From the NCBI GenBank assembly GCA_040772685.1, contig JAXGXQ010000001.1:434001-498000 (forward strand): a DNA stretch of 64,000 nt, given 5' to 3'. The notes under the pieces were generated by a model, which did not search any database, was not told the DNA's origin, and worked only from the letters and a program-made list of their open reading frames with translations. Both the position numbers and the translations under genes were made by a program. Positions within the stretch are counted from its first letter, which is position 1, and each line of letters starts with the position of its first letter. This document shows, one piece after another, positions 18,144-27,662 of the stretch. The stretch is from JAXGXQ01 sp040772685 (GTDB taxonomy: Bacteria; Bacillota; Clostridia; Saccharofermentanales; UBA5734).

Positions 18144-18902
18144 ATCAGAGCATTAGTAACAGGAGCCAGTTCCGGTATCGGGCGCGATCTGGCTAAAGAA
18201 CTAAGCGCCCGCGGTTATGAACTTATCCTGACTGGGCGTAATCAAAAGGCCCTTGAAGAACTGCAAACTGAGCTACCAACGTTTTCAGAAGTTTATGTCC
18301 TCGATCTCACCGATCCGCAAGCCTGCCTGGAGCTGCATAACGCTGTAAAGGAAAAAGGCCTGGATATTCTGGTTAACAATGCCGGCATGGGTGTGTACGG
18401 CGAATATCACGAAACCAGCCTGGAAGCAGAGATTGCCCAGATCAATCTCAATGTGGGTGCTCTTGGGATTCTGACGAAGTTGTTTTTGGCCGATTTTGTC
18501 GCGGCTGACCACGGCGCGATTCTCAATGTCGCTTCTCTGGCGGCCTTTGTCCCCGGCCCGATGATGGCAGGTTACTATGCCTCAAAATCCTATGTGTTGC
18601 GTCTTAGCCAGGCGATATACGAAGAATTGCGTCAGCGTGGCAGCAAAGTATCGATCAGTGTTCTCTGCCCCGGTCCGGTGCGAACCGGTTTTAATCAACG
18701 CGCCGGCGTAGACGAGGGCGTTCCAGGCATGGAAAGCTCCGATGTTGCCGCCTATGCAGTTAAATTGATGTTTAAGCGCAAGCTGGTAATAATTCCTGGT
18801 TTTATGATGAGATTAACCCGGTGGGGACAAAGTTTATTGCCGACTAAACTGCTATTACGAGTACTATACAGGTTGCAACTGCTGAAAAAAGTTTCTGAGT
18901 AG
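18144..18902 (+). CDS. Short-chain dehydrogenase/reductase
   Basis: Open frame of about 252 residues from position 18144. Nucleotide-binding RALVTGASSGIGRDLAKEL, then LDLTDP, the structural NNAGMG, a catalytic Ser region (NVASLAAFVPG) and YYASKSYVLR with the Tyr-x3-Lys catalytic pair. PGPVRTGF follows, as in the DltE/YqjQ-like SDR group. There is no ATG, GTG or TTG at the expected start. The frame opens right after a TGA, with ATC at 18144 lying 8 nt behind GGAAGG. An ATG at 18137 is one base out of frame. Either the start is non-canonical or there is a one-base insertion between 18140 and 18144. Starting at the internal ATG 18387 would delete the whole NAD(P)-binding half. Possibly tied to the divergent carotenoid-type operon. 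Confidence 0.78.
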   Translation: MRALVTGASSGIGRDLAKELSARGYELILTGRNQKALEELQTELPTFSEVYVLDLTDPQACLELHNAVKEKGLDILVNNAGMGVYGEYHETSLEAEIAQINLNVGALGILTKLFLADFVAADHGAILNVASLAAFVPGPMMAGYYASKSYVLRLSQAIYEELRQRGSKVSISVLCPGPVRTGFNQRAGVDEGVPGMESSDVAAYAVKLMFKRKLVIIPGFMMRLTRWGQSLLPTKLLLRVLYRLQLLKKVSE

Positions 18903-18931
18903 CTGACACCAGGTTGCTCGGCTTCAACATG

Positions 18932-20296
18932 TCACCTGTCAGGCTTGAAGCTGGGATAGCTACCTTCACTGCCGTCCAGTCGCGTCAGGCTTCTAACCTC
19001 AGCCAGCACTCGCTCTTCATCAATTGTTTGAATCTCGCGTTTATACATCAGAAAATTTCCGTCTACCATTAGTGATTCCACGTAGTCAGCGGCACCACTG
19101 TACACCATGGCCGCCTCGTAGTCACCTGCCGGCTGCAGGGCAGGATGATTCAGATTTACCACCTGTAAATCGGCCGGATGGCCGGCGGCAATATAACCGG
19201 ATTCGACGAAACCCATTCCGGCAAAGCCGTTACAGGTTGCCAGCCGTAAAATTTCCGTAGCTGGAAGCACGCTGGCATCCAGATGAGTGGCTTTGGCGAT
19301 TAACGCTGCTAAAAGCATTTCCCGGTACATATCAAGCCGATTGTTACTTGCAGCTCCGTCTGTTCCTAAACCGACCTTTATTCCAGCTTTCAACATGGCA
19401 GGCACATCTGCCAGCCCGCTTCCTAACTTCATGTTACTTGCGGGACAATGCACTGCCAGCAAATTAGGCCTGGCCAGAATCTGTCGATCTTCTTCGTTAA
19501 GATGCACACAATGCGCAGCAATAACAGGACCATCCAGGATTCCAGCGTCAGCCAGAAAAGCAGGCGGCCGTCTGCCGGTTTTTGCCAGGCAGTCCTGCAC
19601 TTCCCTAGCAGTTTCCGATATATGCACTTGGATCGGGCACCCAGCAGCTTGGGCCATAGCGGCAAGTTCCGAGTACAAGGATTCCTGGTAAAGATATACG
19701 GAATGAACCATCAGCGAAACCCGAATTCTGCCGTTGGCACTGCCGTCATAGTCAGAAATGAACTGCTGTAACTCGCCCGGTTTGGCGATTGTTATCCCTG
19801 TTTGGCGATCTGTCGACTTGGCCTCGCAGGCAATCTGACCGCGCATGCCACTTACGGTAATGGCTTCCACTGTCCGGTTGGCAAAAAGGTACATATCTGC
19901 TGTTGCGCCAACACCTCCGCGGATCATTTCGCATAATCCCAGCTGCGTCCCCAGAAACGCGGCCTCTTCGGTCAGCCGTTCTTCGCGCGGGATAATTTCC
20001 TTGAACAGCCAGTCGTATAAGCTGAGGTCATCAGCAGAATTACGCATCAATGTCATTGCAATATGGTTATGAGCATTAGCAAAAGCCGGCATTAAAAGCC
20101 GACCTGTACCATCGTAAATATCGTAGTTGGAAAATGGCAGCAAAGCTTCGCGAGCGGCTGCTTCCGAGCTGCCAATATACAGGACGCTGCCGCCTGCCGC
20201 AACATAAGCATTGTCAAACTGGGTTATACCGCCTTTTACGTTTGGCGTGAGTACCGCTATGTTACGAAAAAGAACAGCTTTACTCTTCATTATCAA
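18932..20296 (-). CDS. mtaD: Amidohydrolase, S-adenosylhomocysteine/methylthioadenosine deaminase type
   Basis: 454 residues. Composite beta domain at both ends, with the metal-binding HNH motif (ANAHNHIAMTLMR, near 74-86). HISETAREVQ, AAHCVHL and GLGTDGAASNNRLDMYRE follow; these are the ligands and catalytic acid of ATZ/TRZ-like deaminases including MTA/SAH deaminase. It overlaps the end of ahcY by 17 nt. That placement supports a role in S-adenosylhomocysteine metabolism, giving S-inosylhomocysteine that an AhcY-type hydrolase can split. Substrate choice (SAH, MTA, adenosine, guanine) cannot be fixed from sequence. Confidence 0.8.
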   Translation of the reverse strand: MIMKSKAVLFRNIAVLTPNVKGGITQFDNAYVAAGGSVLYIGSSEAAAREALLPFSNYDIYDGTGRLLMPAFANAHNHIAMTLMRNSADDLSLYDWLFKEIIPREERLTEEAAFLGTQLGLCEMIRGGVGATADMYLFANRTVEAITVSGMRGQIACEAKSTDRQTGITIAKPGELQQFISDYDGSANGRIRVSLMVHSVYLYQESLYSELAAMAQAAGCPIQVHISETAREVQDCLAKTGRRPPAFLADAGILDGPVIAAHCVHLNEEDRQILARPNLLAVHCPASNMKLGSGLADVPAMLKAGIKVGLGTDGAASNNRLDMYREMLLAALIAKATHLDASVLPATEILRLATCNGFAGMGFVESGYIAAGHPADLQVVNLNHPALQPAGDYEAAMVYSGAADYVESLMVDGNFLMYKREIQTIDEERVLAEVRSLTRLDGSEGSYPSFKPDR

Positions 20297-21536
20297 GCCA
20301 ATGACTCAGGTAGTATTCCTGCTCAGGTGTCAAATGTTCAATAATTATGTCTTTTGCTGACAGTAAACGCCAGGCAACGTCATCATCTATAGCAGCAGGC
20401 ATATCGTACACTTTGGGTTTCAAGCCGGTGGCATTTTCAGCCATAAACCGTAAACCAAGGGCCTGTAATGCAAAGCTCATATCCATTATTTCAGCCGGGT
20501 GGCCATCGCCGGCAGCGAGATTAACTAAACGGCCTTCCGCCAACACATACAAGCTGCGCCCATCTTGCAATTTGTATTCTTGAATATTATTTCTCGCTTC
20601 ACACTTACTTACCGCCAGTTCGGCCAACTGACGCAAATTGACTTCAACGTCGAAGTGGCCGGCATTACAGAGAATTGCTCCATCTTTCATCAAAACAAAA
20701 TGTTCTTCTGTAATTACATCCTTGCATCCTGTCACCGTTACGAATATGTCGCCCTCTAAAGCAGCTGCTGCCATCGGCATAACCTCGTAGCCTTCCATCA
20801 GAGCTTCACAAGCGGCGACAGGATCAATTTCCGTGACAATTACCCGGGCACCCAGACCTTTTGCCCGCATTGCCACGCCGCGGCCACACATGCCAAAGCC
20901 GGCCACAACAATTGTTTTGCCGGCAATTATCAAATTGGTAGTAGCCATAATCGCTGTGAAAACAGACTGTCCTGTGCCATAACGGTTATCAAATAAATGT
21001 TTGCAGCGGGCATCGTTAACCGATAGAACCGGGTATAACAGCTGACCTGATTGCTCAAGCAGCCGCAAACGGTGAATTCCTGTTGTCGTTTCTTCACAGG
21101 CTCCGCGGATATTGGCTGCAAGATCCTGATACTGTGTATGCAGCAAGGCCGCCAAATCACCGCCATCATCAATAATTAAATCAGGTTTGATCGCTAAAGC
21201 TGCTTCCAGATGAGATTCATATTCAGTGGCAGACGCGCCGTAAATACAATATACCTTCATCCCCCCTGCCGCCAGAGCCGCGGCAATATCATCCTGGGTA
21301 GACAAAGGATTACAGGCTGTTAAAGCCACTTCAGCGCCGCCTGCAGCCAGTGTGCGTGCCAGACAGGCTGTTTTGGCTTCAACATGAATACTTACCGCAA
21401 TTCGTAAACCGGCAAAAGGCCTGGTTTGTATAAACTCTGCTGCGATCTGTTGCAGGACAGGCATGTGTCGCCAGGCCCACTGGATTTTTTGCTCGCCGGT
21501 TGCTGCCAACCCAATGTCTTTGATTATCGATGTCAT
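20280..21536 (-). CDS. ahcY: Adenosylhomocysteinase
   Basis: 418 residues from MTSIIKDIGL, chosen because GAGG lies 8 nt before that ATG. The frame is open upstream to 21557 but with no ribosome binding site. Landmarks: SIHVEAKTACLARTLAAGGAEVALTACNPLSTQDD near 48, DDGGDLAALLH, EETTTGIHRL, and VVAGFGMCGRGVAMRAKGLGA binding NAD. NAGHFDVEVNL and the ATGLKPKVYDMP block follow. The length fits the short bacterial/archaeal form without the ~40-residue insertion. The enzyme splits S-adenosylhomocysteine (or its deaminated form) to homocysteine and nucleoside. It is the first gene of a two-gene unit with the deaminase. Confidence 0.93.
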   Translation of the reverse strand: MTSIIKDIGLAATGEQKIQWAWRHMPVLQQIAAEFIQTRPFAGLRIAVSIHVEAKTACLARTLAAGGAEVALTACNPLSTQDDIAAALAAGGMKVYCIYGASATEYESHLEAALAIKPDLIIDDGGDLAALLHTQYQDLAANIRGACEETTTGIHRLRLLEQSGQLLYPVLSVNDARCKHLFDNRYGTGQSVFTAIMATTNLIIAGKTIVVAGFGMCGRGVAMRAKGLGARVIVTEIDPVAACEALMEGYEVMPMAAAALEGDIFVTVTGCKDVITEEHFVLMKDGAILCNAGHFDVEVNLRQLAELAVSKCEARNNIQEYKLQDGRSLYVLAEGRLVNLAAGDGHPAEIMDMSFALQALGLRFMAENATGLKPKVYDMPAAIDDDVAWRLLSAKDIIIEHLTPEQEYYLSHWLDNEE

Positions 21537-21613
21537 ACTTGCTTCCTCAGAACACATTCAAAATTGAACTCTTTAATCAATATAATTTCAGCTGGCAGGC
21601 AGAGACCGAGGAA

Positions 21614-24505
21614 TCAGCCGCGGCCATGACAGTTTTTGTATTTTTTGCCGCTGCCGCAAGGACACGGGTCATTTCGGCCTGCCTTGTACTGGTCGCGCTT
21701 TGCCGGTGCCGGAGCCCCGCCATCTGTATGCGGAGTCGCTGCTCCCGGGATTGCGGGACCGCCGCCTGAGCTGCTGCCGCGACTGCCGCGGCGTGGAGCT
21801 ATTGCGGCTGCAGCATTCTGCTGCCTTGCCTGTTCATTTGAGCCGCCGCTTTCATCACCTGCGTAGCCGCTGCCGCCATGACCGGCCGTGATATTACGCG
21901 CGACACTGCGCCGTTCAACATTTTGTTCTGTGTTGAAACGGGCACGCATGATCAGGCGAACAGAATCTTCCTGAATAGCCTTATTCATAGCTTCAAACAT
22001 TTCGAAGCCTTCACGTTTATATTCAATAATCGGATCATGTTGAGCGTAGCTGCGCATACCAATGGTATCGCGCAGTTCATCCATGGCATCAATATGATCC
22101 ATCCACTTGGCATCAACAGTGCGCAACAGGATCACGCGCTCAATTTCCCGCATTAATTCGGGATTTCCAACTTCATTTTCACGCCTGGCGTAGCGATCGA
22201 GCGCTTCCGCAGTGAGCTCACTGGTAAATTCTTCAGCATCAATACCGTTACGGGCATCCTTGAGCTTATTCAGCGCATTGAGATCGCCAAAAAGATCACG
22301 GATTCTGGCGTCTATCGCAGGGATATCCCAAGTGGCCGAATCAGGTAGCTCAGAACAAAAATCGAGCATGGTTTCGCGCATCAGGTCTGTGATCATGTGC
22401 CGGTAGTTATCCCGCAGATCAGCACCTTCCAGCACCTGGCGACGCTGGCCATAGATCAGCTCGCGCTGCTTGTTCATTACATCATCGTATTCAAGCACAT
22501 GCTTGCGGATTGAAAAGTTGCGTGCTTCCACCCGCTTCTGGGCGGTTTCAATTGCGCCGGACAGCATTTTGTTTTCCAGCTGCATATCCTCTTCAACACC
22601 CAGAGTATTGAAAATTGTGGTCATTCGTTCGCCGCCGAACAAGCGCAGCAGATCGTCTTCCAGTGAAAGGAAGAACTGGCTCGAACCGGGGTCTCCCTGA
22701 CGGCCGGCGCGGCCGCGCAGCTGATTGTCAATTCGGCGCGATTCGTGTCTTTCTGTACCGATTATCGCTAAACCGCCTGCCTCCACCACTTTTTTGTGTT
22801 CCAGGGCGGTTTCACGCGCATGCGCTTCGTTGATTTCTTTGAAGCGGCGGCGGATATCGATAATCTGAGGATCAGTTGTTTCATTGAAAGCAGTAGAAGC
22901 TTCGATCAGTTCTTCATCAAAGCCCTGCTTGCGCAGTTCCTGTTTCGTCATGAACTCAGGATTACCGCCCAGCAGAATATCTGTACCACGGCCGGCCATG
23001 TTTGTCGCTATTGTCACAGCGCCAATCCGCCCTGCCTGAGCGACAATTTCCGCTTCACGTTCGTGCTGCTTGGCATTGAGCACGTTATGAGGGATGCCAT
23101 TGCGCCGGAATAATTCCGAAATCATCTCGGAACGCTCAACCGAAACAGTACCAATCAAAATCGGTTGACCAGTTTCATGTATTTCCCGGACAATTTCCAA
23201 AAGGCTTTTATATTTGCCATTCTGGGTTTTGTAAATCGCGTCCGGCCGGTCTTCCCTCACCATTGGTTGATTAGTAGGGATACTGATTACATCAAGAGAA
23301 TAAATCGTGCGAAACTCGTCTTCTTCGGTTAAAGCTGTACCAGTCATGCCGGAAAGCTTCTTATACATCCGGAAATAATTCTGGAATGTAATCGTCGCGA
23401 GAGTCTTATTCTCCTTCTCGACCTTGACATTTTCCTTGGCCTCAATAGCCTGGTGTAAACCGTTGCTATAACGGCGCCCCAGCATCAAGCGGCCAGTGAA
23501 GTCGTCAACAATCACGATCTCATCGTCCTTAACAACATATTGCTGATCGCGATGCATTGTGCCATGGGCTTTGAGCGCGTTGTTAATGTGATGGTTTATT
23601 TCGTAGTTTTCCTGATCGGACAGATTCTCGATATTGAAAAACTTTTCTGCCTTACGAACGCCGCTCGGTGTCATTACAGCGGTTTTAGCTTTTTCATCGA
23701 CAATATAGTCGGCGTCATCGGTAATATCGCTTAAGTCAACTTTGGCATCTGTTTCTGTGACAACCATCGGCTTGAGCCTGCGCACAAGCTTGTCGGCCCG
23801 CTCATACAGATCAGAAGATGCCTCTCCTTCACCGGAAATGATCAGCGGGGTACGGGCTTCGTCAATCAGAATGCTGTCAACCTCGTCAATAATCGCGAAA
23901 TTGAGCGGGCGCTGTACACACTGCTGCAGATACATCACCATGTTGTCGCGCAGGTAGTCAAAGCCGAATTCGTTATTGGTTCCGTAAGTGACGTCGCAGG
24001 CATAGGCTGCCCGGCGCTGATCATTGTCCATACCATGAATAATCAGGCCAACTGACAATCCCAGATAACGGTAAATTTTACCCATCCACTCACTGTCACG
24101 CCGGGCCAGATAATCGTTTACTGTGACAACATGCACGCCCTTGCCGGTCAGCGCGTTCAGATACACCGGTAAAGTCGCGACCAGAGTTTTGCCTTCACCG
24201 GTTTTCATCTCTGCGATCCGGCCTTGATGCAATACCACGCCGCCAATCAGCTGAACCCGGAAGTGATACATGCCAAGAACTCGCCGCGAAGCCTCCCGCA
24301 CCGCCGCAAAAGCATCGGGCAACAGATCATCGAGTTCAACGCCCTCAGCAAGGCGGGCACGCAGCAATTGCGTGGTTTCTTTTAAATCCGCTTCAGACAA
24401 AGCGGCATATTTAGGCGCCAGTTCTTCAATTTGGCTGACAATCGGGGTAATACGGCGAATCTCACGTTCACTGTGAGTACCGAATATTTTTTGGAGTAAT
24501 CCCAT
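21614..24505 (-). CDS. secA: Preprotein translocase ATPase SecA
   Basis: 963 residues. Walker A MKTGEGKTLVATLPVYLNAL near 103, DEAD-type IIDEVDSILIDEARTP near 207, preprotein cross-linking domain, NBD2 with TIATNMAGRGTDI and the QLRGRAGRQGDPG arginine-finger motif. Helical scaffold follows, then a low-complexity Gly/Ser/Ala linker (about 880-935) and a C-terminal SEC-C zinc motif CPCGSGKKYKNCHG. SecA drives post-translational secretion through SecYEG. It starts at MGLLQKIFG behind AAGAGGA. Essential housekeeping gene. Confidence 0.98.
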   Translation of the reverse strand: MGLLQKIFGTHSEREIRRITPIVSQIEELAPKYAALSEADLKETTQLLRARLAEGVELDDLLPDAFAAVREASRRVLGMYHFRVQLIGGVVLHQGRIAEMKTGEGKTLVATLPVYLNALTGKGVHVVTVNDYLARRDSEWMGKIYRYLGLSVGLIIHGMDNDQRRAAYACDVTYGTNNEFGFDYLRDNMVMYLQQCVQRPLNFAIIDEVDSILIDEARTPLIISGEGEASSDLYERADKLVRRLKPMVVTETDAKVDLSDITDDADYIVDEKAKTAVMTPSGVRKAEKFFNIENLSDQENYEINHHINNALKAHGTMHRDQQYVVKDDEIVIVDDFTGRLMLGRRYSNGLHQAIEAKENVKVEKENKTLATITFQNYFRMYKKLSGMTGTALTEEDEFRTIYSLDVISIPTNQPMVREDRPDAIYKTQNGKYKSLLEIVREIHETGQPILIGTVSVERSEMISELFRRNGIPHNVLNAKQHEREAEIVAQAGRIGAVTIATNMAGRGTDILLGGNPEFMTKQELRKQGFDEELIEASTAFNETTDPQIIDIRRRFKEINEAHARETALEHKKVVEAGGLAIIGTERHESRRIDNQLRGRAGRQGDPGSSQFFLSLEDDLLRLFGGERMTTIFNTLGVEEDMQLENKMLSGAIETAQKRVEARNFSIRKHVLEYDDVMNKQRELIYGQRRQVLEGADLRDNYRHMITDLMRETMLDFCSELPDSATWDIPAIDARIRDLFGDLNALNKLKDARNGIDAEEFTSELTAEALDRYARRENEVGNPELMREIERVILLRTVDAKWMDHIDAMDELRDTIGMRSYAQHDPIIEYKREGFEMFEAMNKAIQEDSVRLIMRARFNTEQNVERRSVARNITAGHGGSGYAGDESGGSNEQARQQNAAAAIAPRRGSRGSSSGGGPAIPGAATPHTDGGAPAPAKRDQYKAGRNDPCPCGSGKKYKNCHGRG

Positions 24506-24604
24506 GTTTTAAATGATCCTCTTATTCTTTACCGCCTTCCAGAATTTGCAGGCCAGGCGAATAAACATTTCAGGTGCAATTTCAAATTTTCGTGACTAAA
24601 AAGA

Positions 24605-24931
24605 CTATTTTTCTTTTTGTTTGTCGATGTCTTTTAGGCTGCCGCTTTTATCTAAACGTTCCAGCACCAGCTTGTAACCGTCGGCACCGTACTCAAGCGA
24701 GCGGTTAACCCTGCTGATAGTAGCAGTACTGACGCCTGTTGCCTCACAAATTTCGGTATAGGTGCTGCCGCGGCTCAGCATAACTGCTACATGCAAGCGC
24801 TGCGCCAGGGACTTAAGTTCTGCGATTGTGCAGATATCTTCAAAGAACGCATAGCATTCCGTATGGTTTTGCAGTGAAAGGATAGCTTCAAACAATAAAT
24901 CTGTAGCCTGGTCCTTTAGTTTATCATTCAT
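24605..24931 (-). CDS. yerC: YerC/YecD family TrpR-like DNA-binding regulator
   Basis: 108 residues from MNDKLKDQATDLL, preceded by GAGGTGGG; an upstream Met at 24994 lacks a ribosome binding site. Helix-rich, with LAQRLHVAVMLSRGSTYTEICEATGVSTATISRVNRSLEYGADGY. The helix-turn-helix TYTEICEATGVSTATISRVNR is characteristic of the TrpR-related YerC family of Bacillota. The regulon is unknown. Followed by secA on the same strand after about 100 nt. Confidence 0.88.
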   Translation of the reverse strand: MNDKLKDQATDLLFEAILSLQNHTECYAFFEDICTIAELKSLAQRLHVAVMLSRGSTYTEICEATGVSTATISRVNRSLEYGADGYKLVLERLDKSGSLKDIDKQKEK

Positions 24932-25068
24932 TCTGCCCACCTCTGCTTCGCCCGGTTTTCCGAATGCAGCGCATCCGTTAACAGCCTGTTTCACACGCTA
25001 AAATGATAACGTATGAACTCCGTTAAAACAAGTAAACAGACGGCGGCCTCCGTTTTCAAATCTGCTGT

Positions 25069-26124
25069 TTATTGTTCTTCAGCGCGCTTTGCTTTGCCGT
25101 ATGCAATAAGTTCGAAGCTAAGCCCAAGGCTTTCTGCTTTTCTGCTCAAGCCGGTGAATGTATCTGTATATCTGCTTAAGTCGGCATCTGCTGGTACAAT
25201 CAGCAACAGGCGCCGAGCTGAAATATCTCCAGGTTTTATCCAAATTTCACTGTTGCCAAAGGGCTTTGGGGTACCCACAAAAGCAGTTAACCTGGCAAAT
25301 TGTTCGTTAATGGCCAGCTCAACTGCCTGTGGCCGGGCATAAGTCGGCTTAGTTAAATCCATGCTTTTAATAGCCAATGCTTCGCCTTGTTCAAACCTGG
25401 CGATAACGGGGTAGCTGGCTGGCAAATTGCCGCCGAATTGCTGGCGCAGCTTTTTGCCGCGAGAAAAATTATCGAGGTGCCAGATTGAACTTTCATCGCC
25501 GCTATCTTTTGCAGAACTATCTGTTTTGATATCAGCAGGCCGCCAAATCGGGATAAAAGCTACTGCCCGACGATTGGTTTTCCCCAACAAGGTGCGGATT
25601 TCATAATCGGCTTCCAGAAACAGTTGATCAGCTTCCAGGTTCCAGTCCAGCCAGACTTGAGGCGGGTCCAGTTTGTTTTCGATTCCCAGTCGTCGATGCC
25701 AGTAATTGATCCGTGCTTCCACAATATCTGCTAACAATGCTGAAGAAGCCAGATCCAGCACAGCATCGTTGAGCAACGCTTCCAGTTTATCCGGTTGGAT
25801 AACCTCCAAAATTCCTGTGCGTAACTGTTTAGCGGCTGTAAAGTCCGGATCAGGCTCAGAATTATCTGCACCTGAATCGGCAGCAAGAATCGAGTTGTTT
25901 AAAATATCTGCAATTGGAATATTAATATTGCTTTCATCGATCAAACTAAAGATTATCGGCGGCAACAATGAAATTTCTGCTGCTGTCCGGTCAAGCGCGG
26001 TTTTTAAACGCATTTCCGCCTGCACAGAAAGACACATTGAGATCAAAAACAAGAGGATCAGCAACAACGGCGGCACAGCCAAAGCTGCTTCTAAAGCAAA
26101 AGAACCTTTACGTTTCTGAATCAT
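25069..26124 (-). CDS. TadE-like pseudopilin-type protein
   Basis: 351 residues. A short basic leader KRKGSFALEAALAVPPLLLILLFLISMCL (residues 4-32) resembles the TadE/type IV pilin-like N-terminus: a charged stretch, then F-x-LEAA and a hydrophobic helix. The rest is a hydrophilic extracellular region without a recognised domain. It overlaps the upstream gene by 4 nt. Third gene of a set of three. No TadA, TadB/C or prepilin peptidase gene lies nearby, so the secretion apparatus must be elsewhere if these are exported pilin-like subunits. Confidence 0.65.
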   Translation of the reverse strand: MIQKRKGSFALEAALAVPPLLLILLFLISMCLSVQAEMRLKTALDRTAAEISLLPPIIFSLIDESNINIPIADILNNSILAADSGADNSEPDPDFTAAKQLRTGILEVIQPDKLEALLNDAVLDLASSALLADIVEARINYWHRRLGIENKLDPPQVWLDWNLEADQLFLEADYEIRTLLGKTNRRAVAFIPIWRPADIKTDSSAKDSGDESSIWHLDNFSRGKKLRQQFGGNLPASYPVIARFEQGEALAIKSMDLTKPTYARPQAVELAINEQFARLTAFVGTPKPFGNSEIWIKPGDISARRLLLIVPADADLSRYTDTFTGLSRKAESLGLSFELIAYGKAKRAEEQ

Positions 26125-27662
26125 GCGGTTGCCTCTAATGTCAGTAAACTGCCGTCGCGACTATATTGGCGGTTGCGATAAACGCAGCTGACAGAAATGC
26201 CGGTTGCCAGTTCGCCGGGATGCCGTTTACTTATTAACGCGGCTGTGCGGGAAAGCAGTCTGCTGTCTGGTGATAAAAGCAGTAGAATCCGCAGATGCAT
26301 CTGGTAGTTCAGTGAAAGCGCCTGGTGGCCTGCCTTTTGCTTGAAACTTAGCCGTTCACCGTTCAGCAGGCGGCCGTAGTCACTAAAGCCACTTCTGAGT
26401 CCATCGCAAATTAACAGGATATAAGCCATAATCTGCGGATCGACAACGATACTGGTTGTTGCTGCCAGTGCGGCGGAAATAACAGCGGCAGTTGCCTGGT
26501 ATCCGGCAATTCCCTGATCACTTAAGAGCTTGCGCCCAACAAACAGTGCTGCCCGATAAACTATCAAAATTGCTTTAACCTGGTTAATGGCGCTGGCCGG
26601 CGATTTTGCTCCAGTTAGAATCTGCTCGACTTCGCCAGCCTGGCGGCCAGGAAAATCTTTTAAAGGCGAACCGGAAAGGTTGCGAAATACCGTATGCGCA
26701 ACTGGCTGCTGTCGATTTGACAGTATCGTAGCTCTGCCTGGCTTGCCGGCTGACCAGAAAGTGTTAAGGATGTATTCGCGGATTGCCAGTCTGTTGTACA
26801 AACCGCCACTCGGCAGTGTCATTGCCGAGCTTAAGAGTTCCGTAAAACCGGCCAACTGTTCTGGTTCAAACAAATTCGGCATTGTCACCAATTGCTGGTG
26901 CTCACTGTCAGCAGCGCAATCGTTGACATAGCGTCGGTATTGATCCAACGCTTCCTTGAGTTCCTGATCAAGCAGCCCATAAACAGCGTTACTTAGCAGT
27001 TGAGGAATCGCTTCTGCAACTGTCGTAATTTCTTTGACAGGCGGCTTTTCCGGTTGTTGTGCATTATTTCCTTTAGGCGGTTCAGATTCTGAATCATGTG
27101 TTTTATCTGAATTTCCAATATCAACATTGGGATAAACAACTGCAGCCGGTTCAGCAGAACCAGAACCGAAGCTGAAGCCTGTTTGTTCGGCAATCGTACG
27201 CAAAGCCGTTGCCGGCAGGCGTAAACGCATAAAAGTGAGAATGCCTTCCTTGAGGACATCCGGATCGGAGAGCGATTCACCAACAGCCTGGCTAAGTTGC
27301 AGTTGCGCTCCCCGCAGATGCTCCGGCAGTATTCGTTCAAAGCAATCCTCACGCTTGTTGCTGTCGAACGACAATAAACCAAATTCAGTGTAAAGCGCTT
27401 TGTTGAAGCCTGCCAAACGGCTCTGGACCTGGCCCGACAAAGCTCGGTCGATATCAAGCAGGTCGGCCTGCAGCCGGGCGCCCCCAAACAATGTTGTAAG
27501 AATCAGAATCAAAGGCAGAGAGATTATGGTCAACAACAGAACAGCGCTTCCCTGCCGCCTGCGGAGAGTTTGAGGAAAACCCTGACGCCTTACGGACTTG
27601 TTTTTGCTTGCCCGGTATCTGCGCTGCACATATTTGTTTGCTGTCTTACTTTTTCGCCTCAT
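26121..27662 (-). CDS. DUF5702-like Tad-associated membrane protein
   Basis: 513 residues. A very basic first 35 residues is followed by one hydrophobic helix (GSAVLLLTIISLPLILILTTLFGGARL, about 38-64). Next come ALSGQVQSRLAGFNKALYTEFGLLSF and a long ectodomain with a low-complexity acidic/proline linker near 180-205. The start after the helix matches proteins annotated DUF5702 that travel with tad-type loci in Clostridia; I recognise the arrangement but cannot confirm the domain. It overlaps both neighbours by 4 nt, so the three genes are translationally coupled. Confidence 0.6.
   Translation of the reverse strand: MRRKSKTANKYVQRRYRASKNKSVRRQGFPQTLRRRQGSAVLLLTIISLPLILILTTLFGGARLQADLLDIDRALSGQVQSRLAGFNKALYTEFGLLSFDSNKREDCFERILPEHLRGAQLQLSQAVGESLSDPDVLKEGILTFMRLRLPATALRTIAEQTGFSFGSGSAEPAAVVYPNVDIGNSDKTHDSESEPPKGNNAQQPEKPPVKEITTVAEAIPQLLSNAVYGLLDQELKEALDQYRRYVNDCAADSEHQQLVTMPNLFEPEQLAGFTELLSSAMTLPSGGLYNRLAIREYILNTFWSAGKPGRATILSNRQQPVAHTVFRNLSGSPLKDFPGRQAGEVEQILTGAKSPASAINQVKAILIVYRAALFVGRKLLSDQGIAGYQATAAVISAALAATTSIVVDPQIMAYILLICDGLRSGFSDYGRLLNGERLSFKQKAGHQALSLNYQMHLRILLLLSPDSRLLSRTAALISKRHPGELATGISVSCVYRNRQYSRDGSLLTLEATA

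Noticed and set aside
18905..18955. Inverted repeat GCTTCAA/TTGAAGC between the SDR and amidohydrolase genes as a terminator
   Set aside because: No T-run follows on either strand, so termination is not supported.
21620..21700. DNA repeat shared with 44610-44690
   Set aside because: The similarity is the SEC-C zinc motif (CPCGSGKKYK) encoded in both secA and the small SEC-C gene, not a mobile repeat.
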